A stretch of DNA of 64,000 bases from Lactococcus nasutitermitis (GTDB taxonomy: Bacteria; Bacillota; Bacilli; Lactobacillales; Streptococcaceae): positions 368,088 to 432,087 of the forward strand of contig NZ_BOVQ01000002.1 of the NCBI RefSeq assembly GCF_018403765.1. Direction: 5' to 3'. The notes beneath the pieces are model-generated. The model was not told the origin of the DNA and made no database searches. It saw only the letters and a list, made by a program, of their open reading frames with translations. This document shows, piece by piece, positions 47,836 through 57,880 of this stretch. A program made the position numbers and the translations under genes. Numbering within the stretch: position 1 is the first letter of the stretch; each line of letters opens with the position of its first letter.

Positions 47836-47869
47836 GGAGGAAAAATCCCATTTTCGGGATTTATATAAA
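47836..47869 (+). promoter_or_regulatory. def ribosome site with hairpin in the spacer
   Basis: GGAGG at 47836-47840, then AAATCCC (47843-47849), 6-nt loop, GGGATTT (47856-47862), then 7 nt to ATG 47870. Unfolded spacing is 29 nt; with the hairpin formed it is 9. Confidence 0.75.
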
Positions 47870-48496
47870 ATGTCAATTCAAGAAAATATAATCAAAGCAA
47901 GTCATCTCATTAACATGGACGACATCGTCCGTGAAGGTTATCCAACTCTACGTGAAGTCGCTGAAAATGTAACTTTGCCCTTATCTGATGAAGATATTCG
48001 TCTAGGCGAAAAAATGATGGAATTTCTGCGTAATTCACAAGATCCTGTTCTTTCTGAAAAAATGGGCTTGCGTGGCGGTGTCGGTCTTGCTGCCAATCAG
48101 CTCGGCATTCTCAAAAAAGTGATTGCTGTTCTCGTGCCAAATGACCCAGAAGTTGATGAAGATGGCAATGAAATCGCCCCAACCGAAGCTTATAAAATGC
48201 AAGAAATCATGTACAATGCACGCATTATCAGCGAATCCGTCCAAGAAGCTGCACTAGAAGGCGGCGAAGGTTGCCTCTCCGTTGACCGCGATGTCCCTGG
48301 TTTTGTCGTACGTCATGCGCGCGTTACCGTTGAGTATGTTGATAAAAATAGCGAGAAGAAAAAAATCCGTCTGAAAGGCTTTGAGTCCATGTGTGTGCAG
48401 CACGAAATCGACCATACAAATGGTATCATGTTCTACGACCACATCAATCCTGAACAACCTTGGGCTGTCAAAGATGGAATGCTCGTTATCCAATAA
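47870..48496 (+). CDS. def: peptide deformylase
   Basis: 208 residues, a Gram-positive type 2 enzyme. Motif 1 [10 protein letters not shown], motif 2 EGCLSVD and motif 3 QHEIDH supply the metal ligands (one Cys, two His) and the catalytic glutamate. It removes the formyl group from nascent proteins at the ribosome. No upstream in-frame start exists, so the distant ribosome site (29 nt away, bridged by a hairpin) must serve this ATG. Confidence 0.97.
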   Translation: MSIQENIIKASHLINMDDIVREGYPTLREVAENVTLPLSDEDIRLGEKMMEFLRNSQDPVLSEKMGLRGGVGLAANQLGILKKVIAVLVPNDPEVDEDGNEIAPTEAYKMQEIMYNARIISESVQEAALEGGEGCLSVDRDVPGFVVRHARVTVEYVDKNSEKKKIRLKGFESMCVQHEIDHTNGIMFYDHINPEQPWAVKDGMLVIQ

Positions 48497-48532
48497 AAAA
48501 AGTTTTTGACAGTTTTGTCAAAAGCTTTTTTG
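48495..48532 (+). repeat. palindrome copy as def terminator
   Basis: AAAAAAGTTTTTGACAG arm with its complement (CTGTC changed to TTGTC), ending in T6. Confidence 0.85.
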
Positions 48533-48540
48533 CTATTTAT

Positions 48541-48562
48541 TTTTTGACAGAACTGTCAAAAA
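48541..48562. repeat. palindrome copy between def and gap
   Basis: Perfect core, AA centre. Confidence 0.9.
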
Positions 48563-48566
48563 AACT

Positions 48567-48585
48567 CTTGTCAAAATTTGACAAG
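48567..48585 (-). terminator. terminator of gap
   Basis: CTTGTCAAAATTTGACAAG with a T-run on the minus strand. It may itself be a collapsed palindrome copy. Confidence 0.7.
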
Positions 48586-48606
48586 GGTTTTCATTTTCAT
48601 CAACAA

Positions 48607-49620
48607 TTATTTTGCAATCTTAGCAAAATATTCCAAAGTCCGTACGAGCTGCGCTGTGAAGCTCATTTCATTATCATACCAAGCAACAGTTTTGACAAGA
48701 TAAGTATCGCCATGTGAAGTGACTTCTGTCTGAGTCGCATCAAATACTGAACCATGTGTATCTCCGATAATGTCAGAGCTGACGATTTCATCAGTATTAT
48801 AGGCAAAACTTTCTGTCTCATATTTCTTCATCGCTGCATTGACTTCCTCGACTGTGACTGGCTTTTCAACCACACTGACAAGCTCTGTCAATGAACCCGT
48901 TGGTGTAGCCACACGTTGTGCATGACCTTTCAGACGACCGTTAAGTTCAGGTAAGACAAGTCCAATAGCTTTCGCAGCGCCAGAACTTGCAGGTACTGTG
49001 TTGACAGCTGCAGCACGCGCCCGACGAAAATCTCCACCACGATGTGGGCCATCAAGCAACATCTGGTCTCCTGTGTAACTATGTACCGTTGTCATCGTCC
49101 CAACGACAATTCCAAATTCCTTGTTCAGCGCATTTGCCATTGGTGCAAGACAATTTGTTGTACAAGAACCAGGAGAAATCACAGTTTCCTCGCCTGTAAG
49201 TGTGTCATGATTGACATTGTAAACAACCGTCTTGACATCATTTCCACCAGGCGCCGTGATAATCACTTTCTTCGCTCCACCATTTGCGTGCAAATGCTTT
49301 TCAGCTTTTTCACGTGTGGCAAAAAAGCCAGTCGCTTCAAGCACAATTTCAACGCCAGAAGCTGCCCAGTCAATTTTTTCAGGATTAGCTTCTTGAGTGA
49401 CCTTGACAAATTTTCCATTGACAAGAAATCCGCCCTCAGCAACTTCAATCTTACCATCAAATTTTCCTTGTGTACTGTCATATTTCAACAAATGCGCAAG
49501 CATTGCAGGGTCTGTCAAATCATTGACCTGAACAATTTCAACCCCCTCCACATTTTGCGCCCGACGCAGAGCCAAACGTCCGATACGACCAAATCCATTG
49601 ATTCCGATTTTTACTACCAT
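48607..49620 (-). CDS. gap: glyceraldehyde-3-phosphate dehydrogenase
   Basis: 337 residues, full length. NAD-binding [14 protein letters not shown], catalytic cysteine in [10 protein letters not shown], and histidine downstream. Central glycolytic enzyme: GAP + Pi + NAD+ to 1,3-bisphosphoglycerate. GGAGGAC lies before ATG. A perfect promoter stands upstream, divergent from an Rrf2 regulator. Confidence 0.98.
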   Translation of the reverse strand: MVVKIGINGFGRIGRLALRRAQNVEGVEIVQVNDLTDPAMLAHLLKYDSTQGKFDGKIEVAEGGFLVNGKFVKVTQEANPEKIDWAASGVEIVLEATGFFATREKAEKHLHANGGAKKVIITAPGGNDVKTVVYNVNHDTLTGEETVISPGSCTTNCLAPMANALNKEFGIVVGTMTTVHSYTGDQMLLDGPHRGGDFRRARAAAVNTVPASSGAAKAIGLVLPELNGRLKGHAQRVATPTGSLTELVSVVEKPVTVEEVNAAMKKYETESFAYNTDEIVSSDIIGDTHGSVFDATQTEVTSHGDTYLVKTVAWYDNEMSFTAQLVRTLEYFAKIAK

Positions 49621-49670
49621 TTTAGTAGTCCTCCGTTTTTTATTTAGCGATATTTCATATCTCTAATATC

Positions 49671-49715
49671 ATTATAAAACCTTTGTTTTTATTTGTCAAG
49701 AAAAAATGTTATAAT
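49671..49715. promoter_or_regulatory. gap / Rrf2 divergent promoters
   Basis: Minus (gap): TTGACA (49699-49694), 17 bp, TATAAT (49676-49671). Plus (Rrf2): extended -10 TGTTATAAT (49707-49715). Confidence 0.8.
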
Positions 49716-49747
49716 AAAGATAATAAATATCCCGAATAGGAGACTCT

Positions 49748-50218
49748 ATGAAATTATCATCAGGCTGGGAGCAGTCCGTCTATGTTTTACTTATTCTCGC
49801 ACGCTTTCCAGATAATCGTGCAATGAACTCTATCATGCTGGCAGACAGGCTCGGCGTGTCCCAATCTTACCTCAAAAAAATCATTAAACTTCTTGTCAAT
49901 GAAGGTATTCTCAGCTCAACAACAGGAAAAAATGGCGGTTTTTCTCTAGCAAAACCACTTTCTGATATCACATTTTACGATGTTTTTCTCGCTGTTGAAG
50001 GACGTGGCAAGATTTTTCAAAGTCAACAATTACTTAAAAATTTTCTAGGGAGCGAAGGTGATAAAGCACAAAAATGTGCCATCACTGATGCCCTTGATAC
50101 CATTGAAAACACACTTGTTTCCACACTTTCCGCGATTACACTTGAAAAAGTAGCCCAAGAAACTGAGGAAAACTATGAATTAAAAGACTTGGACCGTTGG
50201 ATTTGGGAAAATAATTAG
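49748..50218 (+). CDS. Rrf2 family regulator
   Basis: 156 residues. The winged-helix start is typical (SSGWEQSVYVLLILARF...LADRLGVSQSYLKKIIKLLV). Only one cysteine lies in the region where iron-sulfur Rrf2 proteins have three, so it is not IscR-like. It is divergent from gap, whose expression it might affect. GGAGAC precedes ATG. Confidence 0.88.
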   Translation: MKLSSGWEQSVYVLLILARFPDNRAMNSIMLADRLGVSQSYLKKIIKLLVNEGILSSTTGKNGGFSLAKPLSDITFYDVFLAVEGRGKIFQSQQLLKNFLGSEGDKAQKCAITDALDTIENTLVSTLSAITLEKVAQETEENYELKDLDRWIWENN

Positions 50219-50292
50219 ATTTTTCATATCTTTTCTTCATCTTCTTCTCATTTGTTATAATAAATATAAAGAATAAATGGAGGAAAAGATAA

Positions 50293-50691
50293 TTGAACAG
50301 TAAAAAATGGCTCATTTTATTATTCATCGCTGTTTTTGCGATAGCTGGTACGGGTGGATTTCTCTTACGTAGCTGGACTATCAACGAAGGCGTGCGCAAT
50401 CACTCTGAAATCTCAACAGTTGTAGAAGCCGACGATGATACAAGCAATGAAAACTCTGGCAAGTCAAAAACAACAGGCGACATTTCAGAAAACAAGGCGA
50501 TTAAAATTGCTGAAAAAGACTTGCAAGAACGTGGTATCAACGCACATTTCTCTGAAAGTTCAGGTATTGATACTGAGCATGGGCAACGCATCTGGGAACT
50601 CGAATTTCGCAATGACCGCCACGTATTTGAGTATTATATCAACGTTGAAACTGGTACGATTGCCAAATTTGAGCAAGAAACTAATGACTAA
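50293..50691 (+). CDS. PepSY domain membrane-anchored protein
   Basis: 132 residues: N-terminal membrane anchor (WLILLFIAVFAIAGTGGFLL), an acidic Ser/Asn-rich linker, then a PepSY domain (KAIKIAEKDLQERG to YYINVETGTIAKFEQE). PepSY domains inhibit or chaperone extracellular proteases. TTG start at 50293 with GGAGGAA upstream. Confidence 0.87.
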   Translation: MNSKKWLILLFIAVFAIAGTGGFLLRSWTINEGVRNHSEISTVVEADDDTSNENSGKSKTTGDISENKAIKIAEKDLQERGINAHFSESSGIDTEHGQRIWELEFRNDRHVFEYYINVETGTIAKFEQETND

Positions 50692-50718
50692 AAAAATCAT
50701 CTTAACAGATGATTTTTT
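50690..50718. terminator. bidirectional terminator
   Basis: AAAAAATCATC and GATGATTTTTT between convergent genes. Confidence 0.88.
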
Positions 50719-50720
50719 AT

Positions 50721-52873
50721 TTATTCAATCGTGATTTTAGGTAATATCTTATCTAACCAATGTGGGAACCACCAAGCAGATTTTCCAAACAGCGCCATCA
50801 CCGCAGGAAGGATAATCATCCGCACCACGAAGGCATCGACAAGCACGCCAACTGCTAAGGCAAAAGCAATCGGTTTTGTTGTGCTGGCTGAAGTGAAAAT
50901 TCCACTGCCAAAGACACCAATCATAATCAAGGCTGCCGCAGCAACGACTTTTGCACCCAAAGCGAAACCTGAATGAATCGCAGTATGTGCTTCATCGCCC
51001 AACACGACACGTTCACGCATCCCACTGACCAAGAAAATCTCATAATCCATTGACAAACCAAAGAGGACACCAATCACAATAATCGGCAAGAAACAGAGAA
51101 TTGGACTTGCAGGGTCAACACCAAAGAGCTTTCCTAACCAGCCCCATTGATAGACAGCAACCGTGCTGCCAAGCGCTGCACCAAGGCTTAACAGAAAACT
51201 TAGTACAGCTTTTAATGGCACGAGCAATGAACGAAAGACAACTGCCAAAAGGATAAAGGCAAAGCCAACAACTAATAAAAGATAAAGAGGCAAGGCATTT
51301 GCCAGACGTTTAGAAACGTCAATGTTGACAGCTGTTTGTCCGGAAACTTCTAATTTTGGTTTGCCTGCTAAAGAACTTTCTAAGCTTGTTTTTCTTAGCC
51401 TTTGTACTAAGCGTTGTGTTGAAAGGGCAGAGGGGCCACTTTTTGGAATCACTGTTATCAGGAGAGCATTTCTTTTCAGTCCTGATGGGATGACTTCTGC
51501 GACGTCAGCGACTGTTTTGAGCTTTTCAACAGCTTGTCCGACTTGGAGTTTATTTGGTGTGCTTGGATGCTTGGATAATTTGCCAAAAGGATAATTGGTC
51601 CATTGACTCCGGAACCAAATCCTTGTCCCATCAGGTCATAAGCTTGTCTTGGCTGTGTATCTGAGGGTTGATTGCCATCATTTGGCAGGCCCAAGTGAAT
51701 GGATAATACAGGAAAAGCAAGAATGAGTAAAGCAATAACTGAAACGAGGATAGCAAGGATAGGATGGGCTGTGATAATTTTTGCCCAGCTATCTGCGTGA
51801 TGACCGTGTTTTTGGACTTCTCCTGCTTTGAGTGCTAAACGTTCACGTTTTCTAAGAATTTTATTGCCACGAATAGCGAGTAAAGCAGGTGTTAAAGTAA
51901 TCGCCACAAACATAGCAACAAAGACGGCAAAGGCAGCTGAAAGTCCCATTTGTGTGAGAAATTGGACACGCGCCACGGCTAAAGCAACCAGTGCGACGAT
52001 GACGGTAAAAGCAGCAAAGACAACAGCTGTGCCTGCGGTCGCTCCTGCTTTTATGATGGAAGCTTCTATTTCCATGCCCGAGAGGAGTTGTTGCTTGTGA
52101 CGATTGATGATAAATAAAGAATAATCAATCCCAACAGCCAGCCCAATCAGCATCGCAAGGACGGGCGCAACGTCATTGATTGTTGTAAAATGTGTGACCA
52201 TCGAAATTCCAGTCATTGAAATTCCCAAAGCTAACACCGAACTTATCAGAGGAAATCCTGCTGTCCACAAGGCGCCAAATGTGATAAACAAGATGATAAA
52301 GGCAAGGATTAAGCCAATCAGAGGATTTGAACTGGAACTTGATGCTGGCAATAATCCTGATGTCATTTTTACTTTCAACTCTGGAGAATTGACCTTGTCC
52401 ACTGCTTTTTTTATCGCATTTTGCGTGGCGGAATGTTGTACGCTAGTGCCACTTGTGGCTTGCTTGTTAAAGGTCACAGCGATATAGCCAATTCTTCCTG
52501 CAGGAGAAAGTGTTTTTACTTGAGCGGTAAAGGGATTTGTTGCTGAGGTAATGCCTTTGATTTGTTCCAGATTTTGGGTAAGTTCTGCGACTTTTTCAGC
52601 ATCTTCTGCTGTTAATTTTTCTCCTTTGGGCGCTGCAAAGACGATATTTCCTCCATCAGATGAATTGCCAAATTTTTTATTGATTGTATTTAATGTTGTG
52701 ATGGATTGGAGATTTTTGATGGTAAAGCTTGAACTCATTGGTTTTTCAAGTGTTTTTGCTCCGAAAACACAGGCAATCAAGATAACGAGCCAACTTGCCA
52801 CAATCCACCAGCGATGTTTTGCAGAAAATCTGCTAATCCTCCCAACGAACGGATTTCTTTTTGAATGTTTCAC
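50721..52873 (-). pseudogene. MMPL/RND-type transporter, frameshifted by an 8-bp duplication
   Basis: Two frames together make one MMPL protein of 714 residues: the first part (51476-52873) holds the N-terminal span and first sterol-sensing-like repeat, the second (50721-51452) the C-terminal spans. They join at 51561-51576, where GCTTGGAT is present twice in tandem on the plus strand. Removing one copy restores a continuous frame (LLANYPSTPNKLQVGQAVEK). MMPL proteins export lipids or drugs. The gene ends an operon behind an XRE regulator and two small membrane proteins. Sequencing error is possible but an exact 8-bp repeat suggests real slippage. Confidence 0.88.
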
Positions 52874-52893
52874 TTTTTCTCTTTTCTTTGTTT

Positions 52894-53412
52894 TTAATTA
52901 TTTTCGATTTCTCTGGGAAATTTGCGGCGAGCAATCGTGTAGGCAATCATTCGTTGGGCAAAAAGTGTTAGGCCGATTTCAAAGGTACTGAAAATGGCTG
53001 TTTCGGGATTAAGATAGTGGATAAAACCGTGCAAGGCAAAATTGATAATCCACAAAAGAAGCGTGAGCCAAGAACCTTGACGTAAGACGAGTTGTTTTCC
53101 GCCATCTTTTTTATCTGGACTTTCGCCGACCCAGTAATGATAGGTCATTGCCCGCAAAAGTCCGAGAAAGATTGGCAAACAAAGCGAACCAAGGAAAACA
53201 AGGAGTTCATAGTTGGCACTTATGTGGAAATTTTTTCCTGCTTGCACGGCTTGATTTAAACCGATAACAATAATAATGACATAGAGCCAAGGACGGTATT
53301 TCAGGCGCTGGACACGAAGTTGTTTGAAGATAATCCAGAGGACTAAAATCAGCACAATTCCATCAATTATCAGCTCGGTATTATTGTGAATGATTGCATT
53401 GATGTCCATCAT
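52894..53412 (-). CDS. integral membrane protein, unrecognised
   Basis: 172 residues, about five membrane spans (IIDGIVLILVLWIIFKQL, WLYVIIIVIGLNQAV, ELLVFLGSLCLPIFLGLLR and two later). The middle loop (YHYWVGESPDKKDGGKQ) is charged. The ATG overlaps the stop of the upstream gene by 4 bp. I do not recognise it with confidence; something like CcdC/DUF1453 is possible. Confidence 0.75.
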   Translation of the reverse strand: MMDINAIIHNNTELIIDGIVLILVLWIIFKQLRVQRLKYRPWLYVIIIVIGLNQAVQAGKNFHISANYELLVFLGSLCLPIFLGLLRAMTYHYWVGESPDKKDGGKQLVLRQGSWLTLLLWIINFALHGFIHYLNPETAIFSTFEIGLTLFAQRMIAYTIARRKFPREIENN

Positions 53413-53732
53413 AGCTCCTTATCTAGCTTTTTGATGAGGTAATAGCGGATAATTTGAAAGCCACAGCCAAAAAAGAGAGCAATACTTGTCGCCAGATTGA
53501 TATTTATCTCCATTTTTTGTAGCCAAAAACTCAACGTGAGTAAGGAGAGGACAAAGACAACAAAAGTCCAGCGTATGATTTGAAAAGTTGCCGAATTGGC
53601 TTGATGGACGATTTCTTGATAGCGTTCATCATTATTGTAAAGTGATTTTAATGCGCGCTCGCCGCGGACAGTTAATAAGCGCATGATGAGTGTCAAAGCA
53701 ACCAGTACTAAGATAATTATTTCCAAAATCAT
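53409..53732 (-). CDS. small integral membrane protein in an XRE operon
   Basis: 107 residues, four hydrophobic spans (MILEIIILVLVALTLIMRLL, then pairs in the second half). Four-base ATGA overlaps on both sides tie it to the XRE regulator before it and the membrane protein after it. This arrangement (small XRE regulator plus membrane protein of ~110 residues) is frequent in Firmicutes and likely forms a two-part membrane sensor, which is an inference. Confidence 0.78.
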   Translation of the reverse strand: MILEIIILVLVALTLIMRLLTVRGERALKSLYNNDERYQEIVHQANSATFQIIRWTFVVFVLSLLTLSFWLQKMEININLATSIALFFGCGFQIIRYYLIKKLDKEL

Positions 53733-53935
53733 TTTTCGTCCTCCGTATATTCAAAGATTTCTTCGATTGATTTGTCAAATTCTCTGGCGATTTTAAAGGC
53801 GAGGTCTAATGACGGTTTGTATTTGTATTTTTCGATGGAGATGATGGCTTGTCTGGAGACACCGACGCGCTCAGCAAGCTCATCTTGGGTCATGTCATTT
53901 TCGGCACGCAAGACTTTTATTCTGTTTTTTATCAC
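53729..53935 (-). CDS. small XRE family regulator (YozG-like)
   Basis: 68 residues, essentially a single helix-turn-helix (LRAENDMTQDELAERVGVSRQAIISIEKYKYKPSL). GTG start with AAGGAG 6 nt upstream. First gene of a four-gene unit ending in the broken MMPL transporter. Two dyads upstream are candidate autoregulatory sites. Confidence 0.88.
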   Translation of the reverse strand: MIKNRIKVLRAENDMTQDELAERVGVSRQAIISIEKYKYKPSLDLAFKIAREFDKSIEEIFEYTEDEK

Positions 53936-53953
53936 ATTTTCTCCTTCTATAAA

Positions 53954-53998
53954 TGTAAACTTTTATTTACAAATAGAGTTTAACACTTTACGTAAAGT
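53954..53998. promoter_or_regulatory. two dyads upstream of the XRE operon
   Basis: TGTAAACTTTTATTTACA (53954-53971) and ACTTTACGTAAAGT (53985-53998), both perfect or near-perfect and sharing TTTAC/GTAAA. Confidence 0.55.
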
Positions 53999-54041
53999 CT
54001 GTCAAACAAAAAGTAATGTTTTATTTACTTTTTCATCAAAA

Positions 54042-54072
54042 AAATCACTTATGACCCTGTCATAAGTGATTT
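54042..54072 (-). terminator. terminator of clpE
   Basis: AAATCACTTATGA and its exact 13-nt complement with a 5-nt loop. Confidence 0.85.
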
Positions 54073-54076
54073 ATAT

Positions 54077-54098
54077 TTTTTGACAAAACTGTCAAAAA
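54077..54098. repeat. palindrome copy after clpE
   Basis: Centre GACAAAACTGTC, between the clpE stop and its terminator. Confidence 0.82.
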
Positions 54099-54110
54099 TA
54101 ATTTTATGCT

Positions 54111-56363
54111 TTATTCTGCTGGAACCTCTTCGTCAGTTGTTTCTGCAGGTTCTTCGGTATGATTGGCAATGACAATCTTATCATCAATCAGGTCAGCGAC
54201 AAGTTCTTTGTATTCTGGGTGTTCGATGTAGAAGTCAGCAATCGGGTCTTCGATATGGTCTTGAATTGTCCGACGTAATGGACGTGCGCCCATTGCTGGG
54301 TCGTATCCAAGGTCAACAAGTTTTTCTTTCGCTGCTTGCGTGACACTCAGATGAATTTCATTGCGAGCAATCTGTGCATTGACTTCTTCGAGCATCAAAT
54401 CAACGATTTGCAGGAGATTTTCCTTAGAAAGTGCGCTAAATTCGATAATCGCATCAAAACGGTTCATGAATTCTGGGCTGAAAAAATCGCCGAGCTGTCC
54501 AAGAACAGAATTTGTCCGACCTTCACGCGCCGCACCAAAACCAACATTGGCTTCAACTTTTCCTGTACCAGCGTTTGAGGTCATGATGATAATCGCATCT
54601 TTGAAGCTGACCGTGCGACCTTGTGCATCCGTCAAACGGCCGTCATCAAGGATTTGCAAGAACATATGCATCACATCTGGATGGGCTTTTTCGATTTCAT
54701 CAAGCAAAATCAAGCTGTATGGATTACGACGGACCTGTTCCGTGAGCTGTCCAGCTTCTTCGTAACCGACATATCCTGGAGGCGCACCGATGAGTTTTGC
54801 CACACTGTGTTTTTCCATGTATTCGCTCATATCAAAACGAATCATGCTGTCCGCTGAGCCAAAGAGTTCAACGGCAAGTTGTTTGGCAAGTTCCGTTTTT
54901 CCGACACCAGTTGGGCCGACAAAGAGGAAACTACCGATTGGACGGTTAGGTTTGCCGAGACCAACACGTGAACGACGGACAGCTTTAGACACTTTGTCAA
55001 TCGCTTCATCTTGACCAATAACGTGCGCTTGCAGGTCACTTGCCAAATGAATGAGCTGCGTTTGTTCTTTTTCTTTCAAATCGCCCACTGGAATGTGCGT
55101 TTTTTGCTCAACAATCTGCTCAATATCTTTTTCTGTAATCACTGGGATTTCATCATCAGATACTTCGTGATTTTGCAATTCGCGGAGTTTTGAGATTTGG
55201 TCGCGGAAATGTGCGGCTTTCTCGAAATCTTCTGTGCGCATTGCTTCATTTTTGTGTTGTTCTGCTTCGGCAATCCGACGTTTGATGTCGTCTGGGTCAA
55301 CGAATTTGAGGGTCAGATTTTTCTTAGAACCTGATTCGTCAAGCAGGTCAATAGCCTTATCTGGCAAGAAACGGTCTTGAATGTAACGATTTGACAATTT
55401 TGCTGCGGCATCAATCGCATCATCTGTGTATTTGACATGATGATAGTCTTCGTAGCGTTTTTGGATACCTTTGAGGATAATCAATGTTTCTTCAACAGAA
55501 GGTTCATCGACTTTGACAGGTTGCATACGACGTTCGAGAGCGGCATCTTTTTCGATAATCCGATATTCATTGAGCGTTGTTGCACCGACCAGTTGGAGTT
55601 CGCCACGCGCGAGAGCTGGTTTCAGGATATTTCCTGCATCCATATTGCCATCACCTGCAGAACCTGCACCGACAATTTCATGGATTTCATCAATGAACAA
55701 AATTACGTCATTGCGTTTTCTGATTTCGTCCATGAGTTTTTGCATCCGTTCCTCGAATTGTCCACGGATTCCTGTGCCTTGTACGAGCGAAACGACATCC
55801 AAACGGATAACTTCTTTGCTGGCAAGTTTTTGTGGTACATCGCCATCAACGATTTTCTGTGCAAGTCCTTCGACGACGGCCGTTTTACCAACACCAGGTT
55901 CGCCAATCAGGACAGGATTGTTTTTCGTCCGACGATTGAGAATTTCGATGACACGTTTGATTTCTTCATCACGTCCGATGACGGGGTCAATTTCGCCACG
56001 GCGCGCGCTATCTGTGACATTAACGCCAAATTCTTCGAGCATTCCTTTTGGTCGCTGTGAACGTGGATTACGCGGTCCACCAGGACCTCGTCCGCCTGCT
56101 TGTGTTGGTGGAACTTGTCCTTGTGTGCCACGTTCATTTGGCAATTCATTGCCGTGAAGAGCGCTGAAAATGTCGTTGAATGGGTTGAATGGTTCATCAT
56201 CATTCGCATTCATCGAATTTGCGTTGCTAAACAGACTTTCTTGTCCGCCTGCCTTCATGATTTGGTAGCAATTTTGACACAAATCTGTTTGTCTTTTTTG
56301 TCCATTCACATTGGTGTAGAGGTGAATGGTAGCCTCGTTAATATGACAATTTTGACAGAGCAT
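54111..56363 (-). CDS. clpE: ATP-dependent Clp protease ATPase subunit ClpE
   Basis: 750 residues. N-terminal zinc finger ([19 protein letters not shown]...CQNC), two AAA+ modules with Walker [11 protein letters not shown] and [12 protein letters not shown], a UVR-like segment between them, and no ClpB-type long middle domain. It unfolds substrates for ClpP and disaggregates proteins under stress. GGAGG lies before the ATG. A CtsR-type operator stands ~130 bp upstream. Confidence 0.97.
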   Translation of the reverse strand: MLCQNCHINEATIHLYTNVNGQKRQTDLCQNCYQIMKAGGQESLFSNANSMNANDDEPFNPFNDIFSALHGNELPNERGTQGQVPPTQAGGRGPGGPRNPRSQRPKGMLEEFGVNVTDSARRGEIDPVIGRDEEIKRVIEILNRRTKNNPVLIGEPGVGKTAVVEGLAQKIVDGDVPQKLASKEVIRLDVVSLVQGTGIRGQFEERMQKLMDEIRKRNDVILFIDEIHEIVGAGSAGDGNMDAGNILKPALARGELQLVGATTLNEYRIIEKDAALERRMQPVKVDEPSVEETLIILKGIQKRYEDYHHVKYTDDAIDAAAKLSNRYIQDRFLPDKAIDLLDESGSKKNLTLKFVDPDDIKRRIAEAEQHKNEAMRTEDFEKAAHFRDQISKLRELQNHEVSDDEIPVITEKDIEQIVEQKTHIPVGDLKEKEQTQLIHLASDLQAHVIGQDEAIDKVSKAVRRSRVGLGKPNRPIGSFLFVGPTGVGKTELAKQLAVELFGSADSMIRFDMSEYMEKHSVAKLIGAPPGYVGYEEAGQLTEQVRRNPYSLILLDEIEKAHPDVMHMFLQILDDGRLTDAQGRTVSFKDAIIIMTSNAGTGKVEANVGFGAAREGRTNSVLGQLGDFFSPEFMNRFDAIIEFSALSKENLLQIVDLMLEEVNAQIARNEIHLSVTQAAKEKLVDLGYDPAMGARPLRRTIQDHIEDPIADFYIEHPEYKELVADLIDDKIVIANHTEEPAETTDEEVPAE

Positions 56364-56391
56364 ATAAAGTCCTCCTTTTGCCTTGTCTGCG

Positions 56392-56413
56392 TTTTTGACA
56401 ACTCTGTCAAAAA
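56392..56413. repeat. palindrome copy in the clpE leader
   Basis: Centre GACAACTCTGTC, 29 nt upstream of the clpE ATG and inside the presumed 5' untranslated region. Confidence 0.85.
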
Positions 56414-56490
56414 TTACAGAACATTCTAAATACTATTTTACTCTAATTTTTTAATATCAAAGATTGAAAACTGTTTTTTCTTATTAAAAG

Positions 56491-56507
56491 TCTGACCAAT
56501 TTTGACC
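56491..56507 (-). promoter_or_regulatory. CtsR box of clpE
   Basis: GGTCAAAATTGGTCAGA on the minus strand matches the CtsR heptamer direct repeat (GGTCAAA-N3-GGTCAAA) except for one base. Confidence 0.75.
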
Positions 56508-56568
56508 TTTGATGATTTAATTATAATCATTTTCTTAGATTTTGGCAAATAATTTGATTTTATATGAA

Positions 56569-56598
56569 AAAAATTCTGTCAAATCTGACAGAATTTTT
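56569..56598 (-). terminator. terminator of the zinc-ribbon operon
   Basis: AAAAATTCTGTCA-AATC-TGACAGAATTTTT. The half-sites are those of the dispersed palindrome but in the opposite order. Confidence 0.82.
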
Positions 56599-56602
56599 GT
56601 TT

Positions 56603-57871
56603 TTAATCTAATTTTGTTGCGCTCGAATAATCTGATTTGAGTTGGTCAACCGCTGCTTGTTCTGAGGATGAACTTCCACCTTCATATTTATTGTCATCTG
56701 TCAACCTACTGACATCAACTTTTCCATCTGTCAAAGTTAAACCTGTATAGCCATAAGTATCGTAGCCTGTTGTATCATTGGATGTGTCCGTATCGTCATT
56801 AAAATGGCTCACAACTTTGTAAATCGTAACAACAGAAAACTCGCCATTCTCATCATCTGAGGTGTCTCCCCATTCACTAACATTTGTTCCTACAAAATAC
56901 GAATCTAAACGTGTTACCGTGTAAGTTGTACCAAAATCACCTGTCGTACTTTCATTGTCTGCACGAACGACCGTATCTTCTTGCGTTAATAAATCATTCA
57001 AATTTGATATTTTTGGACTGTTTGTCAATCCTGAAACTGTCAAAGTTTTTGTTGCTGAGCCAGACAATATTTTTCCATTATCTTTTTGCCCGCTGATATA
57101 ATTTTCTGAAAGTTGGACTGTGACACGCTCGCCATTTGTCAAATCTGCCGGTGCAGAATCAGAATCATCATTGTTTACTGTAAATTCATCATCGTCAAAT
57201 TTGACAGAGCCAAAATGATTGAAACCAGTGAAGGTGACAGGATTTTCTTTCAAAGCAGTTTCAATCGTATAAGTTGTTGCTTTTTCCAAACTTTTGACCG
57301 TATATTTTTTTGTTTCCTGCTTGATTGGATTATCTTTTAATGTTGTTGTGATTTTTAAAGTCACTTTTTGTCCGTTGGATAAATTTTGCGATTGGCTAAG
57401 ATTTATTCTTGTATCTTCAACATATTTCGCAAATTTTTGCAATTTTGATGGGCTGTTTTTCGTCAAATATGGAAGATTAGCGTTCAAATTACCGTTCTCT
57501 AGGCTTTTAATTTCTGATGACGACATTCCAACTTTTTTGCCAATGATTTCAATTTCTTTTTTCTCATAATTACCGGAAATGCTAGCTGTTCCTTGGCTAT
57601 TGTAACCAGAAAAGTTGACCTTGACACTGCCTAAAATACTTTTTGGTTGTGCATTGATGTAGGCAAAAATCCCCCCGACAATGAGAATAACTGCAACAAT
57701 AGCACCAATAATTCCAATCATTTTCTTATTGACTGGACGTTTTTCTTTCGTTTCTGGTTCTTTATTATCTGCTTGGTTGATAGTCATTGATTGACCACAA
57801 TTCGCACAAAATGTGGCTTCTGCTTTATTTTCTGTCCCACAATGTGGGCAAAATTTGCTTTGATTTTCCAT
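56603..57871 (-). CDS. zinc-ribbon membrane-anchored protein (TcaA-like)
   Basis: 422 residues. Zinc ribbon CPHCGTENKAEATFCANCG at 8-26, a linker, one membrane helix (MIGIIGAIVAVILIVGGIFAY), then a long beta-rich extracellular region with Ser/Asp-rich turns. The layout resembles TcaA/YvbJ proteins; function unknown, some relatives affect teicoplanin response. It follows a second zinc-ribbon gene by 9 nt, same transcript. GGAGAT precedes ATG. Confidence 0.82.
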   Translation of the reverse strand: MENQSKFCPHCGTENKAEATFCANCGQSMTINQADNKEPETKEKRPVNKKMIGIIGAIVAVILIVGGIFAYINAQPKSILGSVKVNFSGYNSQGTASISGNYEKKEIEIIGKKVGMSSSEIKSLENGNLNANLPYLTKNSPSKLQKFAKYVEDTRINLSQSQNLSNGQKVTLKITTTLKDNPIKQETKKYTVKSLEKATTYTIETALKENPVTFTGFNHFGSVKFDDDEFTVNNDDSDSAPADLTNGERVTVQLSENYISGQKDNGKILSGSATKTLTVSGLTNSPKISNLNDLLTQEDTVVRADNESTTGDFGTTYTVTRLDSYFVGTNVSEWGDTSDDENGEFSVVTIYKVVSHFNDDTDTSNDTTGYDTYGYTGLTLTDGKVDVSRLTDDNKYEGGSSSSEQAAVDQLKSDYSSATKLD

Positions 57872-57880
57872 CTTTATCTC

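Noticed and set aside
55471..56157. Plus-strand open frame of 228 codons opposite clpE
   Set aside because: Serine/arginine-rich shadow of the clpE frame, no start signal and no family resemblance.
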